DNA of 64,000 nt from Natranaerobius thermophilus JW/NM-WN-LF (GTDB lineage: Bacteria > Bacillota > Natranaerobiia > Natranaerobiales > Natranaerobiaceae). The stretch covers positions 2,190,001-2,254,000 of the forward strand of contig NC_010718.1 in the NCBI RefSeq assembly GCF_000020005.1, written 5' to 3'. Positions 17,366-25,067 of the stretch are shown one piece after another. The position numbers were made by a program, and so were the translations under genes. Under the pieces are notes generated by a model, which saw nothing but the letters and a program-made list of their open reading frames with translations, ran no database searches and had not been told where the DNA came from. How positions within the stretch are numbered: position 1 is the first letter of the stretch; every line of letters starts with the position of its first letter.

Positions 17366-17413
17366 GTGAAAATAGAAATACTTGGATTAGATGAAAATAT
17401 TTTTTCAATATAG
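17366..17413 (+). CDS. Possible 15-residue leader peptide before bfr
   Basis: GTG at 17366 with AAGGAAGGA upstream opens a 15-codon frame ending at TAG (17411-17413), 18 bp before the bfr start. It could be a leader peptide or chance. Nothing beyond the SD supports it. Confidence 0.2.
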   Translation: MKIEILGLDENIFSI

Positions 17414-17431
17414 GTTAAAGGAGGAGTTTTA

Positions 17432-17941
17432 ATGAGTAAGCAAAATCGTGAGCAAAAGAAACAAAAAGTAATTGAGGTGTTGAACAAAGCACGATCTATG
17501 GAATTACAGGCAATCCATCAATATATGAACCAACATTATTCTCTAGATGACAAAGATTACGGTGAATTTGCTACTAAAATTAGAACCATTGCCATTGACG
17601 AAATGAGACATGCAGAGACCTTTGCAGAACGTGTTAAAGAACTAGATGGAGAACCTACCACTGAATTAGCTGGTGGAGTTGAAAAAAATCAAGATGTAGA
17701 AAAGATTTTCCCTTTCGATTCTGAACAAGAAGAAGAAGCTATCGAAACATACAATGAATTTGCTCAAATCTGCAGAGAAAATAATGATACAATTTCAGCT
17801 AAGCTGTTCGAAACAATCATTGAAGAAGAACAACAACATCAAAATTACTTCGATGATATTGACGACCACATCAAAAACTTAGGTAATACATACCTGGCTA
17901 GAATGGTTGGAACTGCAGAAGGAGAAGGTGGAGAAGAATAA
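17432..17941 (+). CDS. bfr: Bacterioferritin-like iron storage protein
   Basis: 169-residue four-helix ferritin-like protein. The di-iron ligands are in place: Glu24 (SMELQAIHQY), Glu57 and His60 (DEMRHAE), a second Glu in helix C (EEEAIETYNEF) and EEEQQH in helix D. The Met in DEMRH (Met58) corresponds to the haem-ligand Met of bacterioferritin, which favours Bfr over plain ferritin. It oxidises and stores iron and limits peroxide chemistry in an anaerobe. ATG at 17432 follows AAAGGAGGAG. A strong terminator follows. Confidence 0.85.
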   Translation: MSKQNREQKKQKVIEVLNKARSMELQAIHQYMNQHYSLDDKDYGEFATKIRTIAIDEMRHAETFAERVKELDGEPTTELAGGVEKNQDVEKIFPFDSEQEEEAIETYNEFAQICRENNDTISAKLFETIIEEEQQHQNYFDDIDDHIKNLGNTYLARMVGTAEGEGGEE

Positions 17942-17956
17942 CTACCAAAAGCAAAA

Positions 17957-17988
17957 GGCCTGGACTAAAAAGTCCAGGCTTTTTTTAT
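17957..17988 (+). terminator. Terminator of bfr
   Basis: GCCTGGAC (17958-17965) / GTCCAGGC (17972-17979) followed by seven Ts. Confidence 0.9.
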
Positions 17989-18014
17989 TCAAGATTTCTG
18001 AACCGTGAACCGTG

Positions 18015-18027
18015 AATGTCGGACATT
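18015..18027. repeat. Short palindrome beside a tandem heptamer
   Basis: AATGTC-G-GACATT is preceded by a direct double ACCGTGA (about 18002-18015). Its role is unknown. Confidence 0.3.
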
Positions 18028-18042
18028 GTAAAAAGCTAAAAT

Positions 18043-18080
18043 CTTTCTCCTTATTTGAACCACATTAAATAAGGAGAAAG
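18043..18080 (-). terminator. Hairpin overlapping the end of the cxxc_20_cxxc-type gene
   Basis: Perfect 14-bp arms, CTTTCTCCTTATTT (18043-18056) and AAATAAGGAGAAAG (18067-18080), spanning the stop codon at 18051-18053. On the minus strand it is followed by ATTTTAGCTTTTT. It is a likely terminator encoded within the gene's last codons. Confidence 0.65.
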
Positions 18081-18320
18081 AATGTATAATAAGATTAATA
18101 TAGACACTCCTAGTACCAGCCCCACAAAATCAAAAATTCCTGTCAAAACTATTGGAATAGCTACTGATAAGGCATACACTCCTCGAGATAACTTGGATAC
18201 ATAATGTGTAGTCCCACAGTTATCACATTCAATTGGTTTGTAATTTGATAGTAAGGAGTTTCTGATTTTGTCTTCCTTAAAGAATTCTCCACAATTTTTA
18301 CAGTTAGTTGTACCAAAAAT
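18051..18320 (-). CDS. Small cxxc_20_cxxc-type zinc-ribbon membrane protein with an ATT start codon
   Basis: 89 residues. Two CxxC knuckles, NCKNCGEF and ECDNCGTTH, are separated by about 20 residues (the cxxc_20_cxxc pattern of small Firmicute proteins). Two membrane helices follow (SVAIPIVLTGIFDFVGLVLG, SILILLYILSPYLM). No ATG, GTG or TTG exists in frame upstream of the Cys motifs, and a TAA lies in frame at 18333-18335. A perfect SD (AAGGAGG, 18328-18334) is exactly 7 nt from ATT at 18318-18320, so I call ATT as the start. It lies downstream of pilD. Function unknown. Confidence 0.7.
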   Translation of the reverse strand: MFGTTNCKNCGEFFKEDKIRNSLLSNYKPIECDNCGTTHYVSKLSRGVYALSVAIPIVLTGIFDFVGLVLGVSILILLYILSPYLMWFK

Positions 18321-18370
18321 AAAAAATCCTCCTTAACTCCTTGACTATACTTAAGTTATACTGACTTCTG

Positions 18371-19108
18371 TCATATAAAAATTGTCAACACATCTACCAT
18401 ATAAGTTACCATAACCCCCGCCCAGATAAAAGGAACAAAAGGAATTTCAGTTTTTCTACTTATACGGCCGCTAATCAAACCAGGGAGCATTACGGCCAAT
18501 CCAATCAAGGAAGCAAAAAATAAACTAGCCAAAGAATCCAGTAGCCCTACACCAAGACCTATAATGCCATACAACTTAACGTCTCCTCCCCCCATCTTAT
18601 GACCACTAAGTACCATTACCGCAAATAATAATAAAAAGCTGAACAAACCACTTATTAAATGATAAAACAGCTCTTCTATTATTACTATTCTAGTCAATAA
18701 AATTAATATCCCAAAAAAGAATATCATTTTATTAAGTACTATTCCTTTTAATAGATCCGTGATTACCGATATAACCAATAAAGAACCCAAAAGCAAGTGA
18801 GGAATTAAGGATAAGCTGGCACCTATACTCACAAATATAATCACAAATGTGATACCAGTAATCATTTCACCTACAAAATAGATTGGAGAAATCTTTCCCC
18901 TACAATGACGACACCTCCCCCTTAAAGCTAAAAAACTAATCAAAGGGATCAGTTCCAAGGGAGCTAATATTTCCTCACATTTTGGACAACTTGACCTGCC
19001 AAAGATAAAGTGATTCACTTCTTTCCCATCCATTAATCTAAGTGCCACCACATTATAAAAACTACCTAAACAAGTACCCAAAATAAATATCAAAAATAAT
19101 TCCATCAT
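18371..19108 (-). CDS. pilD: Prepilin peptidase / N-methyltransferase (type IV leader peptidase)
   Basis: 245-residue polytopic membrane protein. The N-terminal methyltransferase domain carries the two zinc Cys pairs (SSCPKCEE and CRHCRGK). The A24 aspartyl peptidase domain has the catalytic Asps in SVITDLLKG and MGGGDVKLYG. It cleaves and N-methylates the prepilins encoded just upstream. Two ATGs stand in tandem (19108, 19105) behind GGAGGAG; the second has the better spacing. It lies at the downstream end of the pilus locus. Confidence 0.95.
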   Translation of the reverse strand: MMELFLIFILGTCLGSFYNVVALRLMDGKEVNHFIFGRSSCPKCEEILAPLELIPLISFLALRGRCRHCRGKISPIYFVGEMITGITFVIIFVSIGASLSLIPHLLLGSLLVISVITDLLKGIVLNKMIFFFGILILLTRIVIIEELFYHLISGLFSFLLLFAVMVLSGHKMGGGDVKLYGIIGLGVGLLDSLASLFFASLIGLAVMLPGLISGRISRKTEIPFVPFIWAGVMVTYMVDVLTIFI

Positions 19109-19156
19109 CTACTCCTCCATTTTAATAAAACTTGTCCACTCGATTTATGAACTTAG

Positions 19157-20269
19157 CTAATGTTCTATTTTAATTAATTTATAGCCACCAGCTGAACTAG
19201 AGTTTAAAATCTGTGCTAATTCCTCTTGAGCGTTTTCTTTTAGTTCAGGTAAAGAAAAAGTGTATGTACGTGGACTACCTGATTTGTCATCTATTTTTTC
19301 CACGGCTCCATCTGAAGAATAAAATAAAGAGTTTAAATATAACTCACGTTGACCAGGAGGAGTCTTATTTTGATTCCCTTCTGAGTCATTAGGATTGTCG
19401 GCTCCCCCTTTTTCAGAAGGATGCGGAGGATCAAAGGTGATATCATTTTTTGCAAAAAAGGCAGCAGTTCCATGTTCTTGGTTTTGCTCTCCCTCTACTG
19501 TAATATTTCCATTCACAAAAATATTTTTATGCTCTGAGATCTCATTTAATGCTTGGGATTCTACCGACAGATCGCCATCAATAATCACGTTCTTATCTAA
19601 ATCATTAATATTTTGACTAGTTAAAGTTTTTGATCCACTTATTAATTCAACTCCTGAATCCGAAAAATTTTGTATCCTATCCTTTAATACACCTAAATCA
19701 TCGCGGAATTGTATCTCATAATCATCATAGTTCTCACACAAATCGCTTTTTTTAAAGGGAGGTTTTAAGTCATATTCTTTGGCACATATGTTTCCGATAA
19801 ACTCATCTGCGCCGCCCCCTCCACCTTTAGTTATTTTGAAATTATTGATTGTTTCGCCATACATAATAATATCACTGGAATATGGAAATTTACCCGACAT
19901 TTCAATAGTGTACTTCACCGTTTCTTGTGACTGACCAACTTTTGCCGTCGAGATTATCTGCCTTTCATTACCATCTTTGCTAATACTAATGTCTATATCA
20001 TCAAGTTCTTGAAAGTTATTTAATATATATTCCTCTACTATGCTAGCCTTGTTTTCTGTAGAATTAGAACCCGTTATTTCTTCAATAGATTTATATATTC
20101 CTGCTTCTGCATAGTAAAAAGCCTTAGTTGAATCACTTCTGACTGATTCCTGCCTAGCGCTAGAAAGTACAGTATTCATGAGTGAAACGCCTATAATAGA
20201 TATAAACACTACTACAACCAAGACATTTAACAATACAGACCCTTTATTGTTCAAGCTAGAAGTTTGCAT
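19157..20269 (-). CDS. PilX-like minor pilus assembly protein
   Basis: 370 residues. The N-terminus NNKGSVLLNVLVVVVFISIIGVSLM followed by FYYAEAGIYKSIEEI is the PilX_N pattern: a pilin-like hydrophobic helix with a Gly before the cleavage site, but a divergent +5 region. The large C-terminal region (about 60-370) is acidic and beta-rich, with repeats of 'SGSKTLTSQNINDLDKNVIIDGDLSV'-like strands, unusually big for a minor pilin, and includes a GGGGG stretch. It could be a pilus-tip or priming protein. It is adjacent to PilV- and PilW-like genes on the same strand. Confidence 0.7.
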   Translation of the reverse strand: MQTSSLNNKGSVLLNVLVVVVFISIIGVSLMNTVLSSARQESVRSDSTKAFYYAEAGIYKSIEEITGSNSTENKASIVEEYILNNFQELDDIDISISKDGNERQIISTAKVGQSQETVKYTIEMSGKFPYSSDIIMYGETINNFKITKGGGGGADEFIGNICAKEYDLKPPFKKSDLCENYDDYEIQFRDDLGVLKDRIQNFSDSGVELISGSKTLTSQNINDLDKNVIIDGDLSVESQALNEISEHKNIFVNGNITVEGEQNQEHGTAAFFAKNDITFDPPHPSEKGGADNPNDSEGNQNKTPPGQRELYLNSLFYSSDGAVEKIDDKSGSPRTYTFSLPELKENAQEELAQILNSSSAGGYKLIKIEH

Positions 20270-20280
20270 CTAGCTACCTC

Positions 20281-20772
20281 CTATTCTTCTCGAAATCGTG
20301 GATAAATGCTGAAATCTACTATTTGTTCACCTTCAGGGGAATTTAATCCCACTTCTATTGCAATATATTTGTTTTTCTCTATCACCGAAAAGCTGGTTAC
20401 ATTAGAAATTAGCTGGATTTTTTCCGATCCGGTATCATGATATATTTGTCCATCATCATAATAAAATTTTTTGTATTGATCTTGTTCATTGGTTTTAAAC
20501 TTAATTTCTCCATTATTTTCGTTTATTTTAATATAATCATCGCTTAAAGCAAGAGGGCGTAGTTCCCTAACTATGTAGTCTAGCTGCCTTTCCTTTTGTT
20601 GCACATTCACCATTTCTTGGGAAGTCGTATAGCTACGAAGGGAACCGTGAAACATCGAATACAATCCTGTTAATACCAAACCCATAATAACTATGGTTGC
20701 CATGATTTCAATCAAGGTCAAACCTCTATTGTTATTTGCATACTTAATTATCAGCCTAAACACCGGGCTCAC
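20281..20772 (-). CDS. Minor prepilin, PilW/PulJ-like
   Basis: 163 residues. The type III-signal prepilin leader is NNNRGLTLIEIMATIVIMGLVLTGLYSM, cleaved after Gly with Glu at +5. Next come the conserved dimer-type region VQQKERQLDYIVRELRPLAL and a beta-rich C-terminal domain, as in GspJ/PilW. It should be processed by the PilD encoded about 1.2 kb downstream. Its stop and the neighbouring starts are within about 10 bp, so PilV-, PilW- and PilX-like genes form one transcript. Confidence 0.8.
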   Translation of the reverse strand: MSPVFRLIIKYANNNRGLTLIEIMATIVIMGLVLTGLYSMFHGSLRSYTTSQEMVNVQQKERQLDYIVRELRPLALSDDYIKINENNGEIKFKTNEQDQYKKFYYDDGQIYHDTGSEKIQLISNVTSFSVIEKNKYIAIEVGLNSPEGEQIVDFSIYPRFREE

Positions 20773-20773
20773 C

Positions 20774-21202
20774 TCATTCCCAAGGCATAAACCTCATTGT
20801 CTTTAAGGAGTAGTCATTGACTTGAACTGTAATAATCACCATTTGATCTTGGGAGTCTTGTAAGTCTATTGAAGCATTCTTTTGGGGAAGCTTTATTTGA
20901 TTATCTTTTTCCTCAATATTGTCATAATCTACAATCTGGCTAAAGGTATCAGCAAAATCAAAAATAGAACTATCTGCTTCTAGTTCCTCCACTGTTAAAA
21001 TTGCCTCTTCCATAAGTGAAGAAGCCAGGGTAATATCTTCACTCTTTGCCCGAGTTTCTCCTGCCGTCATCAAGGATTGAGTAAAATAAGACATCAATGG
21101 TATAGCAATTAAACCCAGGATGACAATTCCAGCTAAAACCTCTAACAGTGTAAATCCCCGAAGATTATTTGACTCTAGCTGATAATTGAGCATTTGATTC
21201 AC
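20774..21202 (-). CDS. Minor prepilin, PilV/PulI-like
   Basis: 142 residues. Prepilin leader LRGFTLLEVLAGIVILGLIAIPLMSYF has the cleavable Gly-Phe and Glu at +5. It continues AKSEDITLASSLMEEAILTVEEL, typical of GspI/PilV, and ends in a short beta domain. It lies one base upstream of the PilW-like gene, pointing to translational coupling. It probably belongs to the tip complex that starts pilus assembly. Confidence 0.8.
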   Translation of the reverse strand: MNQMLNYQLESNNLRGFTLLEVLAGIVILGLIAIPLMSYFTQSLMTAGETRAKSEDITLASSLMEEAILTVEELEADSSIFDFADTFSQIVDYDNIEEKDNQIKLPQKNASIDLQDSQDQMVIITVQVNDYSLKTMRFMPWE

Positions 21203-21217
21203 TTCCTTTATTTTAAT

Positions 21218-21266
21218 AAAATATATAGAAAAGCATCGCTAATACTTTACTTTAATAGCGATGCTT
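21218..21266 (-). terminator. Terminator after pilin gene 2
   Basis: AAGCATCGCTA (21231-21241) / TAGCGATGCTT (21256-21266), T-rich on the minus-strand 3' side. The arm sequence recurs in the terminator at 21822-21855. Confidence 0.8.
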
Positions 21267-21283
21267 GCATATCAAGATTACTC

Positions 21284-21658
21284 TCAATTTGTATCGGCTA
21301 CCCAGTCTGATTTAATTTCAATTGTTTCTTCATCTTCTACTGTATCAATAGTAACTTCATCATCACTATCTAACTGAGTCAAATCCCCATCAATATAGTT
21401 TCCAATTTTCTCTTCCCAATCTTCGTCTTCAAGCATATAAGCTGTTCGGGCGGCATTCTTAACAATCTGTTTTTCTGCTTTTTCGGCCTCACTTTCAGCT
21501 TCACCGATGGCATTCATGACATTTGGCGAAACAAGGGCAACTAAAATACCTATGATAGCAACAACTGCCAAAAGCTCAATTAAGGTGAAACCGTCCTCTT
21601 TTTTAAGTTTGTCTGTTATCATTTTCAGCTGAAACAAAGTGTCTACAACTCCCTTCAA
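21284..21658 (-). CDS. Type IV pilin, PilA-like (pilin 2)
   Basis: 124 residues. The leader ends KKEDG, followed by FTLIELLAVVAIIGILVALVSPNV, the canonical N-methylated pilin helix with Glu at +5. The mature part is only about 100 residues, very acidic (EDEDWEEK, DSDDEVTIDTVEDEE) and lacks a Cys pair. TTG at 21658 has the SD TTAGGAG 6-7 nt upstream; an in-frame ATG at 21622 has none. It is flanked on both sides by terminators of related sequence, so it can be made independently of the minor pilins, as expected for a major or alternative subunit. Confidence 0.85.
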   Translation of the reverse strand: MKGVVDTLFQLKMITDKLKKEDGFTLIELLAVVAIIGILVALVSPNVMNAIGEAESEAEKAEKQIVKNAARTAYMLEDEDWEEKIGNYIDGDLTQLDSDDEVTIDTVEDEETIEIKSDWVADTN

Positions 21659-21821
21659 TTTTAACTCCTAAGAAAACCCTGAGACTTCTGAACTACCATA
21701 ATAGTTCTTTTGTCTCTTTGTTTTGTATTGTAACTTTACCAGAAATTCCTATCACAATCAATAAAATCATCTAGATTAGGACTTTTTCACTATTAATTGA
21801 GCTTTCTAACTTGGACAAACA

Positions 21822-21855
21822 AATATAAAAAAGCATCGCTTACAGGCGCGATGCC
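21822..21855 (-). terminator. Terminator after pilin gene 1
   Basis: GCATCGC (21833-21839) / GCGATGC (21848-21854) followed on the minus strand by a T run. It shares the AAGCATCGCT arm with 21231-21240. Confidence 0.8.
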
Positions 21856-21888
21856 GAAATAAACAGATTCTTTATTAACTCATGTAAG

Positions 21889-22308
21889 TTACCCACCGTT
21901 TTCTTTGTCATCATCGTTTTCTTCGCTATCTTCCTGGATTATTTCCTCTAAGTTGTCTAGAAATTCTCCCCAGTTACTGCCTTTATCCACCCCTAACTCA
22001 TTAGCTCGGTCCTCGGTCATGTCAATATAGTCGGCCAAGGTTCCTTCTGAACTCACCATATCATTAAGAGGTTCAAGTCCAACAGCTTCATCTCGTTCCA
22101 CTCGTTCCAAGGTCAAGTAAGTTAAAGCGGCATTTTTCACAGCTCTGGCATCGGCCTTTTTGCTTTCTGCTTCAGCTCTGTCAATCACTCCGAATAGATT
22201 GGGAACTGCAATGGCCACCAGTAATCCTAAAATAGCAATTACTGCCAGAAGCTCTATCAATGTAAATCCCCGAGTTTGCTTCAAATTCCTTTTCATCCAG
22301 TTTCCCAT
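21889..22308 (-). CDS. Type IV pilin, PilA-like (pilin 1)
   Basis: 139 residues. KQTRG precedes FTLIELLAVIAILGLLVAIAVPNLFGVIDRAEAESKKADARAVKNAA, in which the hydrophobic helix and the Glu/Lys heptads closely resemble pilin 2. The C-terminal domain is acidic and ends in a disordered Asp/Glu/Asn tail (EENDDDKENGG). ATG at 22308 follows AGAGGTGA. The two pilins look like a tandem duplication that has diverged after about residue 60. Either may be the major subunit. Confidence 0.87.
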   Translation of the reverse strand: MGNWMKRNLKQTRGFTLIELLAVIAILGLLVAIAVPNLFGVIDRAEAESKKADARAVKNAALTYLTLERVERDEAVGLEPLNDMVSSEGTLADYIDMTEDRANELGVDKGSNWGEFLDNLEEIIQEDSEENDDDKENGG

Positions 22309-22459
22309 TGTATTTCACCTCTGATATTTTATTTTGAGTTTAATTGTCTCGTTGATTGTGATAGTTGGACAAGTAAAAAATATGATCCAGTTTTGTATAG
22401 TAGAAAAGTCCCAGTAAAATTAATATAAGTTTAGCACAATATTCCTAAAAAAGCAATTT

Positions 22460-23209
22460 TTAATAACTTCGGGGACAGATCCTGTTTAAGCCCAGTAATA
22501 CAGCTGGTCCGGCAATTGTTGTTCCAAAAAGGAGTAATTCTTTTTTATGTTCTTTTGCCTTGGCAGTAATCTCGTCCAGGGAATCATTAACCACCGTCGA
22601 ACCCGTTGCCAGCACCAAATCGCTGTTTTTGATTAATTCCTCAGTCTTTTGGCTTCCATCCCAAATTTCTACTCCATGATACTCTTCTCCGATTTTATCT
22701 TCATTTAAGTCAGTAACCATGACACTTTCGCTACCAAAGTTGTTTACGATATTCTCGATAATAACTGGTTGAAAACCGATAATTCCAATATTTCGAGCTT
22801 GACTGTGATTTTTACTGATATACTCCGCCACATCTTCACCGCATTTTTCTAAGTCTTCATCTTTGCAGTGGACAGTCCCATCGACCAGACCTAAATAACA
22901 AGTGACAGCATTTATAGATGCAATCAATAAAGCCCTGTTGAAATTATCGTCAAAATCCTGATGTAATAAATCCTTGATCGTCCCTTTAAAGTCCCCTGGG
23001 TTATCGGTAAAGGCCTGACCAGCGTAACCGCCCAACTCTGCCTGGATCAATACTTCATGACCCCGCTGTAGTGGGAGGTTATCGCGACCTGTTTCACCAA
23101 TTGCCTCTCTAATACTCAAGGGTCGAGCACTAACCTCAATTTCTTTATTATTCAAATTGTGTTTATTAACAAGCTGGGTGAACTTTTTGTGTAATTCATT
23201 TATCACCAT
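22460..23209 (-). CDS. DUF364-family protein (putative heavy-metal chelatase domain)
   Basis: 249 residues. The DUF364 features are visible: an N-terminal EARP-like ferredoxin-fold region (residues 1-60), then GLVDGTVHCKDEDLEKCGEDVAEYI, a Rossmann-like block NIGIIGFQPVIIENIVNNFG, and GSTVVNDSLDEITAKAKEHKKELLLFGTTIAGPAVLLGL. Related proteins sit in metal and cofactor operons and are thought to bind metals or pterins. Why one interrupts a pilus locus is unclear; it may simply be a neighbour. ATG at 23209 follows AGGAGG. Confidence 0.75.
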   Translation of the reverse strand: MVINELHKKFTQLVNKHNLNNKEIEVSARPLSIREAIGETGRDNLPLQRGHEVLIQAELGGYAGQAFTDNPGDFKGTIKDLLHQDFDDNFNRALLIASINAVTCYLGLVDGTVHCKDEDLEKCGEDVAEYISKNHSQARNIGIIGFQPVIIENIVNNFGSESVMVTDLNEDKIGEEYHGVEIWDGSQKTEELIKNSDLVLATGSTVVNDSLDEITAKAKEHKKELLLFGTTIAGPAVLLGLNRICPRSY

Positions 23210-23333
23210 ACAACCTCCTACTTGTTAAAATGTAGTAATTATACTATAACAGTTTTTAACTAAGATTTCATCATTATTCCGTATTTTTATATAATTAGTG
23301 TAAAGTGTAATCAATGGGTCAGCTTAAACTAGG

Positions 23334-24110
23334 TTAATTTAGTTGAAACTCTTCAGTTAGTAAAAATTCTTGGTCAGTTTCAAAACATCTGACCTCTTTT
23401 AAGATTCTATAACTACCAGTTTTGGTTTCTTGGGCAAAATCTTCAGGATTAATTTTTTGGATATGATTTTCACCTGGTTTCAACATTACCATATCTTGAA
23501 TCCAGGCTAGTTCAAGTTCAACCTCTTCCCAGCTATTTTGCTCTTCATGAAAGTATTCTACTTTAAATATTCTGGCAAAGGTCAACTCAGTATTACCTCT
23601 GTTTTTGATTTTAAAGGCGATATCCTCAGATGCTTCAAATTCCTCATCTAGCGTATCCATTTCAACTTTTGGATTTTGTTCTCCACCTTGAGCAATACTC
23701 ACCTTGTTTCCGTCCCAACTTGCTCTAGCTTCTAATGCGTCATTGATAAAATGTAACGGAACTTGAATCCTGTTGTTCCTCAACTGGGAGCTGGAAGACA
23801 TAGCTTGTGTCTCACCATTTATTATAAATTCTGCAGCTTCTAACTCTAGCTCTATGAACCTTCCTTTATCTTCAGGATAAATATAGACTTTTTGTTCATC
23901 TTGTTCCCAATGGACGTATGCTCCCAATTTTTCACCTATTATCCTCACAGGAACAAAAGGCACTCCATCATCTTTTATAAAGGCACCATGATCACTTAAG
24001 TTGATATCTTCTCCTTCAATGTCAGCTGTTAGTTCAGCTTTTCCAAAACCCGTTGTTACTAAAGCAGCCATCATTAATATGCAAAAGACCATCTTAGTAA
24101 CTCGACTCAT
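23334..24110 (-). CDS. Secreted stalk-domain ('copper amine oxidase N-terminal') protein
   Basis: 258 residues with a signal peptide (MVFCILMMAALVTTGFGKA). Residues about 35-135 form the stalk fold, a pair of PVR/VPL repeats (GVPFVPVRIIGEKLGAYVHW and RIQVPLHFINDALEARASW). A C-terminal beta-sandwich follows (about 150-258; FKIKNRGNTELTF, PGENHIQKI, SYRILKEVRC), resembling intracellular-proteinase-inhibitor or Ig-like modules. There is no enzyme motif. The location between pilO and the pilins suggests a surface role, and the same stalk fold occurs in two other secreted proteins at 50.3-53 kb. Confidence 0.75.
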   Translation of the reverse strand: MSRVTKMVFCILMMAALVTTGFGKAELTADIEGEDINLSDHGAFIKDDGVPFVPVRIIGEKLGAYVHWEQDEQKVYIYPEDKGRFIELELEAAEFIINGETQAMSSSSQLRNNRIQVPLHFINDALEARASWDGNKVSIAQGGEQNPKVEMDTLDEEFEASEDIAFKIKNRGNTELTFARIFKVEYFHEEQNSWEEVELELAWIQDMVMLKPGENHIQKINPEDFAQETKTGSYRILKEVRCFETDQEFLLTEEFQLN

Positions 24111-24235
24111 TTTTAATCGCCCCCTAAAATAAAGAATTTTTCAATAACTATTCTACACTACTGAATTAATTTTATTTTTCATATCCAAAGACGATTAAAA
24201 AGTCGATTTATTAACGCTATTTTAATGAAACTTTT

Positions 24236-24312
24236 TGGAAAGCTGTATTAAAGTTGAATCTTGATAACAAATTTAATATCAACAACAACTACTAAATATA
24301 ACAGCGTCTTTT
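24236..24312 (-). repeat. Dispersed palindromic repeat, copy F (reverse orientation)
   Basis: The reverse complement reads AGACGCTGTTATATTTAG, then GTTGTTGATATTAA, TTGTTATCAAGATTCAACTT and TAATACAGCTTTCC, matching copies B and C along its whole length. It lies just after the pilO terminator. Confidence 0.75.
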
Positions 24313-24360
24313 ATAAAAATAATAGCTGGCCCAAGTCATAGTTTATACTTAAGGCCAGCC
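24313..24360 (-). terminator. Terminator of the pilMNO transcript
   Basis: GCTGGCC (24326-24332) / GGCCAGC (24353-24359) with a T-rich tail on the minus strand. Confidence 0.8.
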
Positions 24361-24363
24361 ACA

Positions 24364-25056
24364 TTAATCTTGTACCCGTATAAAAGGGTCTAATTTTCCC
24401 ATATCATCTTTTTCCGGGTCTAGTGTATTTTTCGTTCTATTAAGGGGAATATCATCCCAGTATACTTCTATTTCAAAGGCAACATTAATTTCTTGAGAAT
24501 CTATATCCTGTTCAAGTCCATGCTCATTTTCAGAATAAGTGTCTTCTAAAGAAGTTATATCAAGAGATGTAACATTTACTAGGCGTTCCATGTCTTCTAA
24601 CTGTTCCATAGTTTGATATACATCGCTATATCTACCCCATAAATTACCCGACATGTTTAATTTTTTAATACCTTCATCCATTTCCTGACTGTTAAAAAAT
24701 ATTGTATCAAAGGAGATATTTTGTTGATAAAAAATTGTAGCTATTTCATAGAAGACATATTCTCGTTCTATTGTTCCGGGTAGTATCTCTTCTAATTCAC
24801 CTATCTGTTGTTTGGGGTCAGTCATCCCTTCTTCAAAATCAGCCCATTCAGATAATTTCCCCTGTAAATGATTGATATTTTGCTGAGTATGATCTATATT
24901 TTTTTCTAACTCAGACCTTCGATTTTCAAATGGGATAAAAATAAACTGCCAAAACGAGACAAACACCACCAGGATACCTGCTATCATAAGTAAGAGCCTT
25001 TCTCTTTTGGATAAAGAGGACAGTTTATTAATTAATCCTTTGTTTTTTTCATCCAT
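24364..25056 (-). CDS. pilO: Type IV pilus alignment protein PilO-like
   Basis: 230 residues. A cytoplasmic N-terminus with a single membrane helix (LLLMIAGILVVFVSFWQFIFI) leads into a coiled coil (ENRRSELEKNIDHTQQNINHLQ) and an alpha/beta C-terminal domain (PGTIEREYVFYEIATIFYQQNISF, SGNLWGRYSDVYQTMEQLEDM), the usual PilO order. PilO with PilN and PilM forms the inner-membrane platform. ATG at 25056 follows GGATAGGAG. It ends the pilMNO cluster before a terminator. Confidence 0.85.
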   Translation of the reverse strand: MDEKNKGLINKLSSLSKRERLLLMIAGILVVFVSFWQFIFIPFENRRSELEKNIDHTQQNINHLQGKLSEWADFEEGMTDPKQQIGELEEILPGTIEREYVFYEIATIFYQQNISFDTIFFNSQEMDEGIKKLNMSGNLWGRYSDVYQTMEQLEDMERLVNVTSLDITSLEDTYSENEHGLEQDIDSQEINVAFEIEVYWDDIPLNRTKNTLDPEKDDMGKLDPFIRVQD

Positions 25057-25067
25057 GATAACAACTC

